In this document: positions 19,457-28,828 of the stretch, piece by piece
Numbering within the stretch: the stretch's first letter is position 1
Layout of the letters: every line of letters starts with the position of its first letter
From: Caulobacter sp. FWC26
Lineage (GTDB): Bacteria > Pseudomonadota > Alphaproteobacteria > Caulobacterales > Caulobacteraceae
Reading direction: 5' to 3'
Assembly (NCBI RefSeq): GCF_002742645.2
Contig: NZ_CP033875.1
Coordinates: 4,380,001-4,444,000 of the forward strand
Length of the DNA stretch: 64,000 bases
The notes under the pieces: model-generated
Seen by the model: the letters and a program-made list of their open reading frames with translations, nothing else
Told to the model about the DNA's origin: nothing
Databases searched by the model: none
Translations under genes and position numbers: made by a program

Positions 19457-19950
19457 CCCTTGGGCTTGCCCGGCCCGATCCGGTTCACGTCCAAGAGTTC
19501 GATCCGGAAGATCATCACGCTGTTGGCGGGGATCGGGCCCTTGTCCTGCGCGCCATAACCCAGGGCCGGCGGCACGTAGAGGATCCACTCGTCGCCGGCC
19601 TTCATGCGCTGCAAGGCGATGACCCACGCCGGGACCAGCCCGTCCAGCGGGAACACCGCCGGCACGCCGCGCTCGTAGCTCGAATCGAACACCGTGCCGT
19701 CGATCAGCTTGCCCTCGTAGTGGACCTTGACCTCGTCGGCCTTGCTTGGGTGCATGCCGCCGTTCGGGCCTTCGCGCACGACCTTGTACTGCAAGCCCTG
19801 CGGCAGGGTGACGACGCCCGGCTCCTTGGCGTTCTTGGCCATGAAGGCGTCGGCGGCGGCGAGGTTCTCCTGCGCCTTCTTGCTGGGACCGCAGGCCGTA
19901 AGGACCAGACCCGTGGCGGCGAGGGTGGCGAGCAGGGCGCGACGATGCAT
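19453..19950 (-). CDS. FKBP-type peptidyl-prolyl isomerase, lipoprotein
   Basis: A 165-residue peptidyl-prolyl cis-trans isomerase. A signal peptide ends in the lipobox VLTACGPS, so the protein is probably lipid-anchored in the periplasm. A short helical N-terminal stretch (KAQENLAAADAFMAKNAKEPG) precedes the FKBP domain, which shows VKVHYEGKLIDGTVFDSSYERG, then PAWVIALQRMKAGDEW and YVPPALGYGAQDKGPIPAN. These are the usual FKBP core elements found in FkpA/Mip-like folding catalysts. It converges on ilvA. Upstream lies galU on the opposite strand. Confidence 0.92.
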   Translation of the reverse strand: MHRRALLATLAATGLVLTACGPSKKAQENLAAADAFMAKNAKEPGVVTLPQGLQYKVVREGPNGGMHPSKADEVKVHYEGKLIDGTVFDSSYERGVPAVFPLDGLVPAWVIALQRMKAGDEWILYVPPALGYGAQDKGPIPANSVMIFRIELLDVNRIGPGKPKG

Positions 19951-20116
19951 GGGGGACCTCGATCGAAACAGGCCGTTCAGCTAACACGGCCGGCCCGAAA
20001 ATCCATGCCTGGACCCCCAATGCCTGCGCGCGCGAGGTCGATTTCACGCAACAGGAGTGGCGTCCGGGCCTCCGGGCGCCTAGAAACAGCTACCCGCCTC
20101 CGCAGACGAGATGTTC

Positions 20117-20992
20117 ATGAAGCCCGTTCGCAAAGCCGTTCTGCCTGTCGCCGGCCTTGGCACCCGTGTCCTGCCGGGCACCAAGACCACGCCGAAGGAA
20201 CTGCTGAACGTCGTCGATCGCCCGATCCTGTCCTACATTGTCGAGGAAGGCCGCAAGGCGGGCATTGAGCACTTCGTCTTCGTCACCGGCCGCAGCAAGG
20301 GCGCGATCGAGGACTATTTCGACCATCAGGTCGAGCTCGAGGCGCAACTGGAGGCCAAGGGCAAGACCGACATTCTGCAGCAGCTTCGCGCCGAACTGCC
20401 CAAGCCGGGCGAGATGAGCTTCGTGCGCCAGATGGCCCCGCTGGGCCTGGGCCACGCGGTCTGGTGCGCGCGTGACATCATCGGCGACGAGCCCTTCGCG
20501 GTCATGCTGCCGGACGTCATCGTCGACGCCGAGCGCCCGTGCCTTGGCCAATTGGTCGACGTCTACAACACGGTGGGCGGCGGCAATGTCATCGGCGTCG
20601 AGGAGGTGCCGGAGAGCGAGACCCACAAGTACGGCGTCGTCGCCCCGGGCAAGGTCGATGGCCGCATGGCCACCATGACCGGCATGGTCGAGAAGCCGCT
20701 GCAAGGCACGGCGCCGTCCAACTGGGCGATCGCCGGCCGCTATATCCTGCAGCCCGAGATCTTCGCCCTGCTGGCGGCCCAGGAGAAGGGCGCCGGCAAC
20801 GAGATCCAGCTGACCGACTCGATGGCCAAGCTTATGAAGGACCAGCCCTTCCACGCCTATGTCTACGAGGGCGTCACCCATGACTGCGGCGATAAGATCG
20901 GCCTGCTGCGCGCCAACGTAGCCCTCGCTCTGAAGCGCCCAGACCTGGGCGCGGCCGCGCGCGCGGCGGTCGAGGCGGCGCTAAAAGTTTAG
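20117..20992 (+). CDS. galU: UTP-glucose-1-phosphate uridylyltransferase
   Basis: Makes UDP-glucose from UTP and glucose-1-phosphate for polysaccharide synthesis. The 291 residues begin [18 protein letters not shown] (nucleotide-binding loop), followed by [19 protein letters not shown] and [26 protein letters not shown] with the metal-site Asp. [13 protein letters not shown] and [14 protein letters not shown] complete the family pattern. The ATG at 20117 has GACGAG six bases upstream; an ATG at 20111 is in frame but too close to it. It overlaps queG by 4 bp tail to tail. Confidence 0.96.
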   Translation: MKPVRKAVLPVAGLGTRVLPGTKTTPKELLNVVDRPILSYIVEEGRKAGIEHFVFVTGRSKGAIEDYFDHQVELEAQLEAKGKTDILQQLRAELPKPGEMSFVRQMAPLGLGHAVWCARDIIGDEPFAVMLPDVIVDAERPCLGQLVDVYNTVGGGNVIGVEEVPESETHKYGVVAPGKVDGRMATMTGMVEKPLQGTAPSNWAIAGRYILQPEIFALLAAQEKGAGNEIQLTDSMAKLMKDQPFHAYVYEGVTHDCGDKIGLLRANVALALKRPDLGAAARAAVEAALKV

Positions 20993-22107
20993 AGCCATTC
21001 GGCGAGAACGCTCTCGTCGCCCTCGCGCCCTCGAAGGGCCGCCGCAGCGTCTCCCAGCAACCGCCGCGCGGCCCACACCGCCGCGCCGCGCACGACCGGC
21101 GTGGGGTCGGCCAGCAGCGGCTCCACCACCGCCATCAAGCTAGCGTCCCCGCTGTTGCCGATCGCGTAGAGCACATTGCGCACGAAGCGGTCGCGGCCGA
21201 TCCGCTTGATCGGGTTCTTCGAGAACAACGCCCGAAAGGCCGCATCGTCCAGCACCGCCAGCTCGGCCAATGACGGCTGGCGCAGCGCCCCCCGCGCAAC
21301 GAGCTTGGCCTCGTTCGACAGCGAGGCGAACTTGTTCCACGGACACACCGCCAGACAGTCGTCGCAGCCATAGATCCGGTTGCCGAGCGCCGGCCGGAAC
21401 TCGGCGGGGATGGGTCCGGAGAGCTCGATCGTCAGGTACGAGATGCAGCGTCGGGCATCCAGTTGGCGGGGGGTGGGGAAGGCGTTGGTCGGGCACACGT
21501 CGAGGCACGCGCGGCACGAGCCGCAATGATCGACCTCGGCGTCGTCCGGCGGGAGTTCCAGTGTCGTCAGGACGCTTCCCAGGAACAGCCACGAGCCGAA
21601 CTGACGTGAGACAAGGTTCGTATGTTTGCCCTGCCAGCCCAGGCCAGCGCGCTGGGCCAGGGGCTTCTCGAGCAGCGGCGCGGTGTCGACGAAGACCTTC
21701 ACGTCCTGGCCGAACCGGCGGTGCATCCAGCCCGCCAACACCTTCAGGCGCTTCTTGATCACGTCGTGATAGTCGTCGCCCTGGGCATAGACCGAGATCG
21801 CCGCGCGCTCCGGATCTGCCAGCTGTTCGAGCGGATCGATGTCGGGGCCGTAGTTGACGCCCAGCACCACCGCCGACTTCGCGTCGCTCCACATGGCGGT
21901 GGGATGCGAGCGCCGTTCCAGCGTCTCCTCCATCCAGCCCATGTCACCGTGGCGCTCGGCGTGGACAAATTCACGCAGCCATTCGCCGTTGGGCCAGGCG
22001 TCCGTGGCGCTGGCGAAACCGCAGGCGGAGAAGCCGAGTCTCAGGGCCTCGGCGCGGATCTCGTCCTTGATGCGGTCTGGCGTCAGCTCAGAAATCGAGG
22101 TCGTCAT
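20989..22107 (-). CDS. queG: Epoxyqueuosine reductase
   Basis: Last step of queuosine tRNA modification: reduces epoxyqueuosine to queuosine using cobalamin and two 4Fe-4S clusters. The 372 residues show the N-terminal cobalamin-binding domain ([12 protein letters not shown]; the conserved catalytic Asp lies in [14 protein letters not shown]). The cluster motifs are [16 protein letters not shown] and [15 protein letters not shown]-terminal HEAT-like segment ([23 protein letters not shown]) contacts tRNA in known structures. Its start overlaps the end of the GST gene by 20 bp, implying coupling; this GST-queG order is common in alphaproteobacteria. Confidence 0.95.
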   Translation of the reverse strand: MTTSISELTPDRIKDEIRAEALRLGFSACGFASATDAWPNGEWLREFVHAERHGDMGWMEETLERRSHPTAMWSDAKSAVVLGVNYGPDIDPLEQLADPERAAISVYAQGDDYHDVIKKRLKVLAGWMHRRFGQDVKVFVDTAPLLEKPLAQRAGLGWQGKHTNLVSRQFGSWLFLGSVLTTLELPPDDAEVDHCGSCRACLDVCPTNAFPTPRQLDARRCISYLTIELSGPIPAEFRPALGNRIYGCDDCLAVCPWNKFASLSNEAKLVARGALRQPSLAELAVLDDAAFRALFSKNPIKRIGRDRFVRNVLYAIGNSGDASLMAVVEPLLADPTPVVRGAAVWAARRLLGDAAAALRGREGDESVLAEWL

Positions 22108-22774
22108 AGTGCGCGGCCGGCGCGAGGCCGGGCCAGCGGTCGGCCAGGATCGGCCTGAAGCAAGGCCTCGACTTCAGCTTCATGTACCACGTCTTGGCGG
22201 TCGGGAAGTCCTTCCAGGGCACGTCGCCGAAGTAGTCGATCACCGACAGGTGCGCGGCGGCGGCGAAGTCGGCCAGGCTCATGCGGCGACCCGCCAGCCA
22301 GTCGCGGGTCTGCAGCAGGCTTTCGATGTAGCCCAGGTGCATCCGCAGGGCCTCGCGTCCCTGACGCAGCGCCGCGAGATCGGGCGCGCCCATCCGCAGC
22401 AGGCGCTTTTCCATCTTCTCATGCAGCAGGAAGCCGTTGACCTCGTTGTCGAACTTGCGGTCGAACCACTGCAGCAACCGCCGGGCCTCAGCGCGTTCGG
22501 CCGGATCGCGCCCCAACAGCGGCGGCTCGCTCTCGGTCTCTTCGATGTGTTCGAGGATCGCGCGGGTCTCGCAGACCACAAGGTTGCGCTGGTGCTTGGT
22601 CTCGACCAGCACCGGCGGCATGCCCGAGGGATTCAGCGCGGTGAACTCCGGCGGCATTTCCCAGTAGCGAACCTGCATTTCGACGAAGGGCAGGCGCTTC
22701 TCGCCCAGCGCCAGACGCACCTGTCGCGAGGCGGGATCGAGGGGGAAATGGTGAAGAGTACGTTCGACGCTCAT
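22088..22774 (-). CDS. Glutathione S-transferase family protein
   Basis: A 228-residue GST-fold protein. The N-terminal thioredoxin-like half has the pattern [19 protein letters not shown], followed by [10 protein letters not shown] with the cis-Pro and [12 protein letters not shown], where a Glu/Thr pair normally holds the glutathione gamma-glutamyl group. The helical C-terminal half ends with [25 protein letters not shown], the conserved N-capping/hydrophobic staple region. The substrate is unknown. Its overlap with queG suggests one transcript. ATG 22774 gives the family N-terminus; the TTG 12 bases upstream is less likely. Confidence 0.9.
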   Translation of the reverse strand: MSVERTLHHFPLDPASRQVRLALGEKRLPFVEMQVRYWEMPPEFTALNPSGMPPVLVETKHQRNLVVCETRAILEHIEETESEPPLLGRDPAERAEARRLLQWFDRKFDNEVNGFLLHEKMEKRLLRMGAPDLAALRQGREALRMHLGYIESLLQTRDWLAGRRMSLADFAAAAHLSVIDYFGDVPWKDFPTAKTWYMKLKSRPCFRPILADRWPGLAPAAHYDDLDF

Positions 22775-22893
22775 GCCCAGGCGCAATCAGGCTGCATCGA
22801 AAGAGCGATGCGCCGTTTTGCTTAACAACAGATTGCCGAACCACGTTGAGCCAGGAAATCCAGGCTTTTGCGCGGCGTTTTGGCGCTGGAACC

Positions 22894-24345
22894 TCAGCTG
22901 TTCATCCGAGCGATGAGGTTGGTCGTGCTCTGGCCCTGTTTCAGCTCGGCCAGAACGACCTTGCCGCCGTAGCCGAGCACGATGTCGGACCCCACCACGG
23001 TCTCGATCGTGTAGTCGGCGCCCTTGACCAGGACGTCGGGGCGGAAGGCCTTGATGAGCTCCAGCGGCGTGTCTTCGTCAAACAGCACGACCAGGTCCAC
23101 CGACGAGAGCGACGCCAGCACCGTGGCGCGGCCCTGCTCCTTCTGAACGGGACGGGTCGGCCCCTTGAGCTTGGAGACCGAGGCGTCGGTGTTCAAGCCG
23201 ACGATCAGGCGATCGCAGGCGGCCTTGGCCTGGGAGAGCAACGACACATGGCCCGGGTGCAGCAGGTCGAAACAGCCGTTGGTGAAGCCGACCTTCAAGC
23301 CACGCGCACGCCAGCCTTCCACGATCCGCCGGGCCTGATCGCGGTCGGCGATCTTGATCTCGCCAGGTTCGCCCTGGACGGAGGTGGCGCAAGCCGTCAG
23401 CTCGGCGGCCGTGACGACGTCGGTGCCAAGCTTGGCCACGACCAGCCCTCCAGCCAGATTGGCCAGTTGGGCGGCCTGCGCCAGGCTGGCGCCCGCCGCG
23501 ACCGAGAGGGCGAGCGTCGCCGCGACGGTGTCGCCCGCGCCAGAGACGTCGAACACCTCGATCGCCGTGGCCGGCAGATGGATCGGCGCCTGGTCCCGCA
23601 CCGCCAAGGTCATACCGGCCCCGCCGCGGGTGATCAGCGCCGCCTCAAGCCCAGGCGCCATGGCCAGAATGGCCGCGCCGGCGTCTTCCGAGGCCGCATC
23701 GCTGTTATCGACGATCCCCGTGGCCTCAGCGGCTTCCTTCCGGTTCGGCTTGATCAAGGTGGCGCCGTCGTAGCGCGAGAAGTCCCGACTCTTGGGATCG
23801 ACGATCACCGGCTTGCCCGCGGCCTTGGCGGCGTCGATCGCGCCTCGAACCACCTCCGGCGTCAGCACGCCCTTGGCGTAATCGGACAGCACCACCACGT
23901 CGGCCGCGCCCAGCCGCGCCTTGAACGCCGCAAGCAGGGCCGTCCCGTCGCCTGGGCCCCGGTCCTCGCGGTCGACGCGCAGCATCTGGTGCGAACCGGA
24001 GATGTAGCGAACCTTCTCGGTCGTACGCCGCGCGGGATCGGCCACCAGCTCGGCCTCCAGGCCCGCCTCGGCGTCGATCATTCCCCGTAGCGCGGCCCCG
24101 GCGTCGTCATGGCCAACGAGGCCGATCAGCACAGCCTTTGCGCCCAGCGCGGCGACGTTGCGCGCCACGTTGCCGGCCCCACCCAGCATGGCGGTCTCTT
24201 TCTCGACCGCGATCACGGGCACCGGCGCCTCGGGCGAGATGCGATCGACCGCGCCATAGATGAAGCGGTCCAGCATCACGTCGCCCAGCACCAGCACGGT
24301 CTTGCCGGCGAAGGCGCGGGGCAGGTGGGCCAGGGTGTCGTCCAT
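22894..24345 (-). CDS. hldE: Bifunctional heptose 7-phosphate kinase / 1-phosphate adenylyltransferase
   Basis: Makes ADP-heptose precursor for lipopolysaccharide core. The 483 residues have two domains. The ribokinase-like N-terminal kinase (1-320) shows VLGDVMLDRFIYG, MLGGAGNVARNVAALGA, LSDYAKGVLT and the catalytic DVSGAGDTVAATLAL. The C-terminal nucleotidyltransferase (345-483) has VGFTNGCFDLLHPGHVSLL with the HxGH-type motif, IVGLNTDASVSKLKGPTRPV and LVKGADY. ATG 24345 follows AAGGA. It is followed 100 bp upstream by a cation exporter gene on the same strand. Confidence 0.96.
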   Translation of the reverse strand: MDDTLAHLPRAFAGKTVLVLGDVMLDRFIYGAVDRISPEAPVPVIAVEKETAMLGGAGNVARNVAALGAKAVLIGLVGHDDAGAALRGMIDAEAGLEAELVADPARRTTEKVRYISGSHQMLRVDREDRGPGDGTALLAAFKARLGAADVVVLSDYAKGVLTPEVVRGAIDAAKAAGKPVIVDPKSRDFSRYDGATLIKPNRKEAAEATGIVDNSDAASEDAGAAILAMAPGLEAALITRGGAGMTLAVRDQAPIHLPATAIEVFDVSGAGDTVAATLALSVAAGASLAQAAQLANLAGGLVVAKLGTDVVTAAELTACATSVQGEPGEIKIADRDQARRIVEGWRARGLKVGFTNGCFDLLHPGHVSLLSQAKAACDRLIVGLNTDASVSKLKGPTRPVQKEQGRATVLASLSSVDLVVLFDEDTPLELIKAFRPDVLVKGADYTIETVVGSDIVLGYGGKVVLAELKQGQSTTNLIARMNS

Positions 24346-24406
24346 AGGGGTCCTTCGGGTTCTCGCGGCGCTTTTGCCCCCGTCGGGGCGTCTTGGGCAA
24401 GCGCCG

Positions 24407-25336
24407 TCAGTCGTGCTCGACCTCGGCGAAAAGGCCGCCGTGCTTCTCGGCCAGACCGCGCGGATCGCCGTGGATGATCAGGTCCGCCGCCGGAAAGGCG
24501 TCCAGCACGCGGTTCTCCGCCGCGACGATGATCGCGTGCGCCTCCGCCAACGAGATGTCGCCGGCCAGGTCGGCGTGCATCTGAATGTGGACATAGGGAC
24601 CCGAGGCGCGCGTGCGCAGTTGGTGGACGCCCAGAACCTTGGGATCGGCGGTGACCAGCGCGACGATCTTCTCGCGATCCTCGTCGGGCAGCTCGCGGTC
24701 CATCAGCTGGTGCGACGCCTCCCGGAAGACGCCGACGGCGCCCCAGATCAGCCACAGCGCCACGATCAAGCCGGCCACGGCGTCCACCCACGGCAACCCC
24801 AGCCAAGCCGCCGCGCCGACACCGACCAGGGCGACGGCGTTCGAGGCGAGGTCGGCGGCGTAGTGGGCCCGGTCGCCCGAGATCGCGATCGAGCCGCTGG
24901 CCTTCACCACCCGCGTCTGGGCGGTGATCAGGGCGAGCGTCAGCGCGATCGAGATCGCCATGACCGCGACGCCGGCCAGCCCGTGCTCGACGGGCTGCGG
25001 ATGAAGCCAGGCGTTGATGGCTTCACGCCCCACCAGGGCCCCGGAGGCGAAGACCAGACCGCCCTGCATCAGGCTGGAGAACGCTTCGGCCTTGCCGTGC
25101 CCGAACCGGTGCTCGGCGTCCGGCGGTTCGGCGGCGTAGCGCACGGCGTAGACCGTGATCAGCGACGCGACGAGGTCCAGGGCCGAGTCCGACAGCGACG
25201 CCAGGATCGCCACCGAACCGCTGGCCTGCCAGGCGATCGCTTTCACCACGATCAGAATGGCGGCCGTGGCGACCGACAGCAGCGCCACGCGCTGGGTGGC
25301 GGCCCGGGTCTCGGGTGAGGCGGCGGAGAGGGACAT
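24407..25336 (-). CDS. Cation diffusion facilitator (FieF-like) metal exporter
   Basis: Predicted inner-membrane antiporter exporting divalent metal (Zn, Fe, Co or similar). The 309 residues have six hydrophobic helices. Metal-site motifs appear as SLSDSALDLVAS (helix 2, Asp pair) and DRAHYAADLASNAVAL (helix 5, His-Asp), as in FieF. The flexible RFGHGKAEAFSSL loop and a C-terminal cytoplasmic domain ending VHIQMHADLAGDISLAEAH...DLIIHGDP are typical of the family. Metal specificity cannot be assigned reliably from sequence. Same strand and likely same transcription unit as the citrate synthase-like gene upstream. Confidence 0.92.
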   Translation of the reverse strand: MSLSAASPETRAATQRVALLSVATAAILIVVKAIAWQASGSVAILASLSDSALDLVASLITVYAVRYAAEPPDAEHRFGHGKAEAFSSLMQGGLVFASGALVGREAINAWLHPQPVEHGLAGVAVMAISIALTLALITAQTRVVKASGSIAISGDRAHYAADLASNAVALVGVGAAAWLGLPWVDAVAGLIVALWLIWGAVGVFREASHQLMDRELPDEDREKIVALVTADPKVLGVHQLRTRASGPYVHIQMHADLAGDISLAEAHAIIVAAENRVLDAFPAADLIIHGDPRGLAEKHGGLFAEVEHD

Positions 25337-25367
25337 GGCCTCTCTCTACCGCACTCGGCGCCGAAGG

Positions 25368-26453
25368 CTAAGCCGCGACGCGGACCTCGGGACCAACATA
25401 GACCGATTGTGGCCGGATCAGGCGGCCAACGGCCAGTTGCTCTCGCGCATGGGCCAGCCAGCCGGCGACCCGCCCCATGGCGAACACGCAGGTGAAACTG
25501 GCCGGCGGCAGCCCCAGGGCCTCAAGCAGCAGGGCGGTGTAGAACTCGACATTGGTGTCGAGCGGTCGGTCGGGCTTGTGCTCGCGCAGGATCTCAAGCG
25601 CGGCCCGCTCCACGGCCTCGGCGAAGGCCAGTCGCCCGGGGGCCGCGCCGGTGGCGCTCGCCAGCATGCGCACGGCCGCCTTCAAAGCGTCGGCGCGCGG
25701 GTCGCGGACACGATAGATCCGATGGCCAAAGCCCATCAGGCGGTCGCCGCGCGCCAAGGCGCGCTCCAGCCAGGGCCGCGCGTTCTCCGGCGTTCCGATC
25801 GCGTCCAGCATGTCGATGACCGGTCCTGGCGCGCCGCCGTGCAGCGGCCCCTTGAGCGCCGACAGGCCGGCCAGGACGGAAGAGGTCAGGCCCGCCCGCG
25901 TCGAGGCCACCACCCGCGCCGCGAAGGTGGAGGCGTTAAGCCCATGGTCGCAGACCGTAACCAGATAGGCGTCCAGCGCAGCCGCCTCGGCGTCGGTGAC
26001 CGGCGCGCCCCGGGTCATCCGCAGGATGTCGGCGGCGTGCGACAGCGCGGGGTCCGGCGCAATCGGCGCTTCTCCGGCGGCGACTCGCAGTACGGCCGGC
26101 GTGAACACCGCCGGGGCGGCGATCAGCAGCAGGGCCGTTCGCAGATCATCGCCGTCGGGCAAGCGCGCCAGCAGGGCGCGCATGGCCTCGACCGGATCCC
26201 GCCGGGCCAAGCCGTCATCCAGCGCGCCGACCTCGGCGAAGACGCGCGCCCGGGCCTCGCCCAACACGGCGGCAAGATCACTGGGAGCGTCGTCGAAGAA
26301 ACCGTCGAACAGCAGGTGCGCGGCCTCCTCAAAGCGCGTCCGCCCCGCGAGGTCCTCGACGGCGTAGCCTCGGATCACCAGGCGGCCATGGGCGCCATCG
26401 ACATCGGACAGAACGGTTCGGGCGGCGATCACGCCCTCAAGACCCTCGGACAT
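25368..26453 (-). CDS. Citrate synthase family protein (stand-alone catalytic domain)
   Basis: A 361-residue citrate/2-methylcitrate synthase homologue. Catalytic elements are present: CDHGLNASTFAARVVAST, GPLHGGAPG with the first active-site His, GFGHRIYRVRDPRADAL with the second His and CoA/oxaloacetate Arg, and NVEFY, where the third acidic catalytic residue is normally Asp-Phe and here reads Glu-Phe. The D-to-E change may affect or alter activity. Short of typical citrate synthase (about 430). ATG 26453 follows AAAGGAG. Divergent from a paralogue carrying an HTH domain. Probably not the main TCA enzyme; substrate uncertain. Confidence 0.85.
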   Translation of the reverse strand: MSEGLEGVIAARTVLSDVDGAHGRLVIRGYAVEDLAGRTRFEEAAHLLFDGFFDDAPSDLAAVLGEARARVFAEVGALDDGLARRDPVEAMRALLARLPDGDDLRTALLLIAAPAVFTPAVLRVAAGEAPIAPDPALSHAADILRMTRGAPVTDAEAAALDAYLVTVCDHGLNASTFAARVVASTRAGLTSSVLAGLSALKGPLHGGAPGPVIDMLDAIGTPENARPWLERALARGDRLMGFGHRIYRVRDPRADALKAAVRMLASATGAAPGRLAFAEAVERAALEILREHKPDRPLDTNVEFYTALLLEALGLPPASFTCVFAMGRVAGWLAHAREQLAVGRLIRPQSVYVGPEVRVAA

Positions 26454-26492
26454 GTGCGGTCTCCTTTCGCTGCGAAGGAGCGCCAACGCGAC

Positions 26493-26527
26493 TTGATCGT
26501 CAATCTTGATCAATATAATCAATCTAT
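26493..26527 (+). promoter_or_regulatory. Divergent citrate-synthase promoter with TTGAT repeats
   Basis: An AT-rich patch in GC-rich DNA. TTGATC (26493-26498) is followed after 15 nt by TATAAT (26514-26519). TTGAT recurs at 26506, and ATCAA at 26517 forms an inverted repeat with it. The start codon of the plus-strand gene is 9 bases after TATAAT with no Shine-Dalgarno, so the mRNA may be leaderless. The repeats are a plausible operator for the HTH-citrate synthase itself (inference). Confidence 0.6.
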
Positions 26528-27706
26528 ATGAACGACTGGCTGGACGCGGATCAGGTTCTGGAGCGATTGGGGATCAGACCCCAGACGCTCTACGCCTATG
26601 TCAGTCGCGGCCGGATCGAAGCCGCTGCGCACCCGGGGGACCCGCGCCGCAGCCTGTATCGCGCCTCCGACGTCGCGGCTCTGGCCCGAAAGAAGGCGCG
26701 CGGGCGCCGCGTCGCGGACGTCGCCGCCGAGGCCATCGCCTGGGGCGAACCCGTCCTGCCGTCGGCCATCACGACGGTGGCGGCGGGCAAGCTCTGGTAT
26801 CGGGGCCAGGACGCAGCGGTCCTCGCCGACCAAGGCCTGACGCTGGAGAACGTCGCTCGACTTCTGCGGGGCGGCCACGGCGCGGCGTTGAAGACCTCCA
26901 GCCGCTCAGCCCCGCCCATCACCGACAGCGCGCGCTCACGCCTGTTCCTCACCCTCGCCGAACGCGCGGGACGGGAGCCGCCAGCCCGAGGCCGCGCCCC
27001 GCTGGCCCTGGCCATGGAGGCGGCGGACCTTCTGGACGCGATCGTCGACGCCGCCACGGGCCGAACGGGCGACGGGCCGGCGCATCAGCGCTTCGCCCAG
27101 GCCTGGAGCCTGAACGACGCCGGAGCCGACCTGATCCGGCGGGCGCTGGTGCTTCTGGCCGATCACGAGCTGAACGCGTCGACCTTCGCCGCGCGCGTGG
27201 CCGCCTCGACCGGCGCCTCCCTATCCGCGGCTTGCCTGGCCGGTCTGTCGGCGCTGTCGGGACCCCTGCACGGCGGCATGGCGGCGCGCGTGGAGGCCTT
27301 TGTCGACGAGGCGGACCGGCGGGGCGAGACCGCCGCCGTCTCGGCGCGCCTCGAACGGGGCTCCAGCCTGCCGGGCTTTGACCATCCGCTCTATCCCGAT
27401 GGTGATCCGCGCGCAGCGGCGCTTCTGAGCAGTTTCGAGCCGCCCGCGCCGCTGGCGCCGCTTTGGCGGGCCACCCAGGCGGCGACGGGGCGGGCGCCGA
27501 ACATCGACTTTGCGCTGGTCGCCCTGGCGCGCGGCCTCGCCCTGCCGCCAGACGCCCCGTTCATTCTGTTCGCCACCGCCCGTAGCGCCGGCTGGACGGC
27601 CCACGCCATCGAGCAGTTGCAGACCGGCAAGCTGATCCGGCCGCGCGCCCGCTATGTGGGCGGCGTCCCCAGCGCGGCGCGTCATTCGCCCTCTTCGTCG
27701 TCGTAG
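26528..27706 (+). CDS. Citrate synthase-like protein with N-terminal helix-turn-helix domain
   Basis: A 392-residue fusion. Residues 1-60 are an excisionase/MerR-like winged HTH (WLDADQVLERLGIRPQTLYAYVSRGRI, then SLYRASDVAALARKK). The rest is a citrate-synthase fold: DHELNASTFAARVAAST, GPLHGGMAARVEAF (first His kept), GFDHPLYPDGDPRAAALL (second His kept, but the following Arg is Pro) and NIDFALVAL (Asp kept). It is shorter than usual in the small domain. The domain order suggests a metabolite-responsive DNA-binding protein, with the enzyme part as sensor, but catalysis is not excluded. It is divergent from the catalytic paralogue and its 3' end overlaps the exonuclease gene by 25 bp. Confidence 0.85.
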   Translation: MNDWLDADQVLERLGIRPQTLYAYVSRGRIEAAAHPGDPRRSLYRASDVAALARKKARGRRVADVAAEAIAWGEPVLPSAITTVAAGKLWYRGQDAAVLADQGLTLENVARLLRGGHGAALKTSSRSAPPITDSARSRLFLTLAERAGREPPARGRAPLALAMEAADLLDAIVDAATGRTGDGPAHQRFAQAWSLNDAGADLIRRALVLLADHELNASTFAARVAASTGASLSAACLAGLSALSGPLHGGMAARVEAFVDEADRRGETAAVSARLERGSSLPGFDHPLYPDGDPRAAALLSSFEPPAPLAPLWRATQAATGRAPNIDFALVALARGLALPPDAPFILFATARSAGWTAHAIEQLQTGKLIRPRARYVGGVPSAARHSPSSSS

Positions 27707-28710
27707 CCGACCAGGCGCAGGGCCCGCGCGGGGATGCCCTCCAGCTGGCACCAGCGCTCCAGGGCCTCCTCACGTCCGTGGGTGATCCAGACTTCGCCCG
27801 GCCTCAGCTCGGCGAGGGTCGCGGTCAGTTCGTCCCAGTCGGCGTGGTCCGACAGGATCAGGGGCAGCTCAACGCCACGCTGGCGCGCGCGGGCCCGCAC
27901 CCGCATCCAACCCGAGGCGAGGCAGTCGACGGGGTCGGGGAAACGGCGCGACCAGCGATCGGCGATGGCGCTGGGCGGCGCGATGACGATCTGGCCGGCG
28001 AAGGCGTCCTTCGGCCCCGAGGCGGTGGCCGGCGCCAGTGGTCCCAGGTCCACGCCATGCGCCTCATAGAGCGCGTTCAGCCGCTCCAGCGCGCCGTGAA
28101 CATAGATCGTCCTGTCCCAACCGGCCTCACGCAGCAGGCGGATCACCCGCTGGGCCTTGCCCAAGGCGTACGCGCCGACCAGGTGGCAGCGGTCCGGAAA
28201 CTGCTCAACCGACGACAACAGGCTGCGGATCTCCCCAGCGTCGTCCGGGTGGCGGAAGACCGGTAGACCGAAGGTCGCCTCGGTAATGAAGACGTCGCAG
28301 GGCACGGGCTCGAACCGCGCGCAGGTCGGATCGCGGCGGCGCTTGTAGTCGCCGGAGACGACCATGGTCAGCCCCTTCCAGCGCACCACCGCCTGGGCCG
28401 AGCCCAGCACATGGCCGGCCGGGACCAAGGTTACGGAGACGCCGTCATGCGTGAAGCTCTGGCCATAGGAAACAGCCTCGCGACGCCCGGCGAAGTCCTC
28501 GCCATAGCGGGCCGCCATGATCGCCAGGGTCTCGGGCGTGGCGGCGACGGCCCCATGGCCCGCCCTGGCGTGATCGGCATGGCCATGGGTGACCACCGCC
28601 CGGTCCACGGGGCGGACCGGGTCGATGTAAAAGTCTCCCGGCGGGCAGTAGAGACCCGCTGGCCGGGGACAGAGAAGATCTTCGGGCTTGATCACGTCTG
28701 GAAAAGACAA
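27682..28710 (-). CDS. Ligase-associated DNA exonuclease (metallo-beta-lactamase/beta-CASP)
   Basis: A 342-residue nuclease of the beta-CASP metallo-beta-lactamase family, known as the ligase-associated exonuclease. The metal site HGHADHARAGH (HxHxDH) is near residue 42, with further ligands in PAGHVLGSAQ, VVSGDYKRR and, at the C-terminus, LSDHADWDELTATL and WITHGRE. In many bacteria it clusters with an ATP-dependent ligase and an Lhr helicase; neither is next to it here. TTG 28710 starts the conserved N-terminus (SFPDVIKPEDLL) with AAGG just upstream. Convergent overlap with the HTH-citrate synthase gene. Confidence 0.9.
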   Translation of the reverse strand: MSFPDVIKPEDLLCPRPAGLYCPPGDFYIDPVRPVDRAVVTHGHADHARAGHGAVAATPETLAIMAARYGEDFAGRREAVSYGQSFTHDGVSVTLVPAGHVLGSAQAVVRWKGLTMVVSGDYKRRRDPTCARFEPVPCDVFITEATFGLPVFRHPDDAGEIRSLLSSVEQFPDRCHLVGAYALGKAQRVIRLLREAGWDRTIYVHGALERLNALYEAHGVDLGPLAPATASGPKDAFAGQIVIAPPSAIADRWSRRFPDPVDCLASGWMRVRARARQRGVELPLILSDHADWDELTATLAELRPGEVWITHGREEALERWCQLEGIPARALRLVGYDDEEGE

Positions 28711-28726
28711 CGCCTTAGAGCCTGTC

Positions 28727-28752
28727 GGGTTTAGATGGAACCATCTAAACCC
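28727..28752. repeat. Perfect 12-bp inverted repeat, dispersed-type
   Basis: GGGTTTAGATGG, AA, then its exact reverse complement, inside a wider CCTGT...ACAGG pair. It is AT-richer than its surroundings and resembles dispersed palindromes found in many alphaproteobacterial genomes. Lies between divergent genes. Confidence 0.7.
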
Positions 28753-28777
28753 GTAAACAGGGTCTGAATCATAGGGT

Positions 28778-28828
28778 TAGAGCGTGACAGGAGCCGAAAC
28801 CGGTTCCCACTTTCGGCGTCACGCTCTA
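28778..28828. repeat. Second palindromic element (TAGAGCGTGAC type)
   Basis: TAGAGCGTGAC and GTCACGCTCTA are exact complements; inside them GCCGAAA pairs with TTTCGGC around a loop. This TAGAGCGTGAC/GTCACGCTCTA form is a common alphaproteobacterial intergenic repeat. It ends 19 bp before the next start codon. Confidence 0.7.

Noticed and set aside
18206..20047. 613-residue minus-strand open frame
   Set aside because: Covers ilvA antisense and the FKBP gene in another frame; both real genes have complete motifs.
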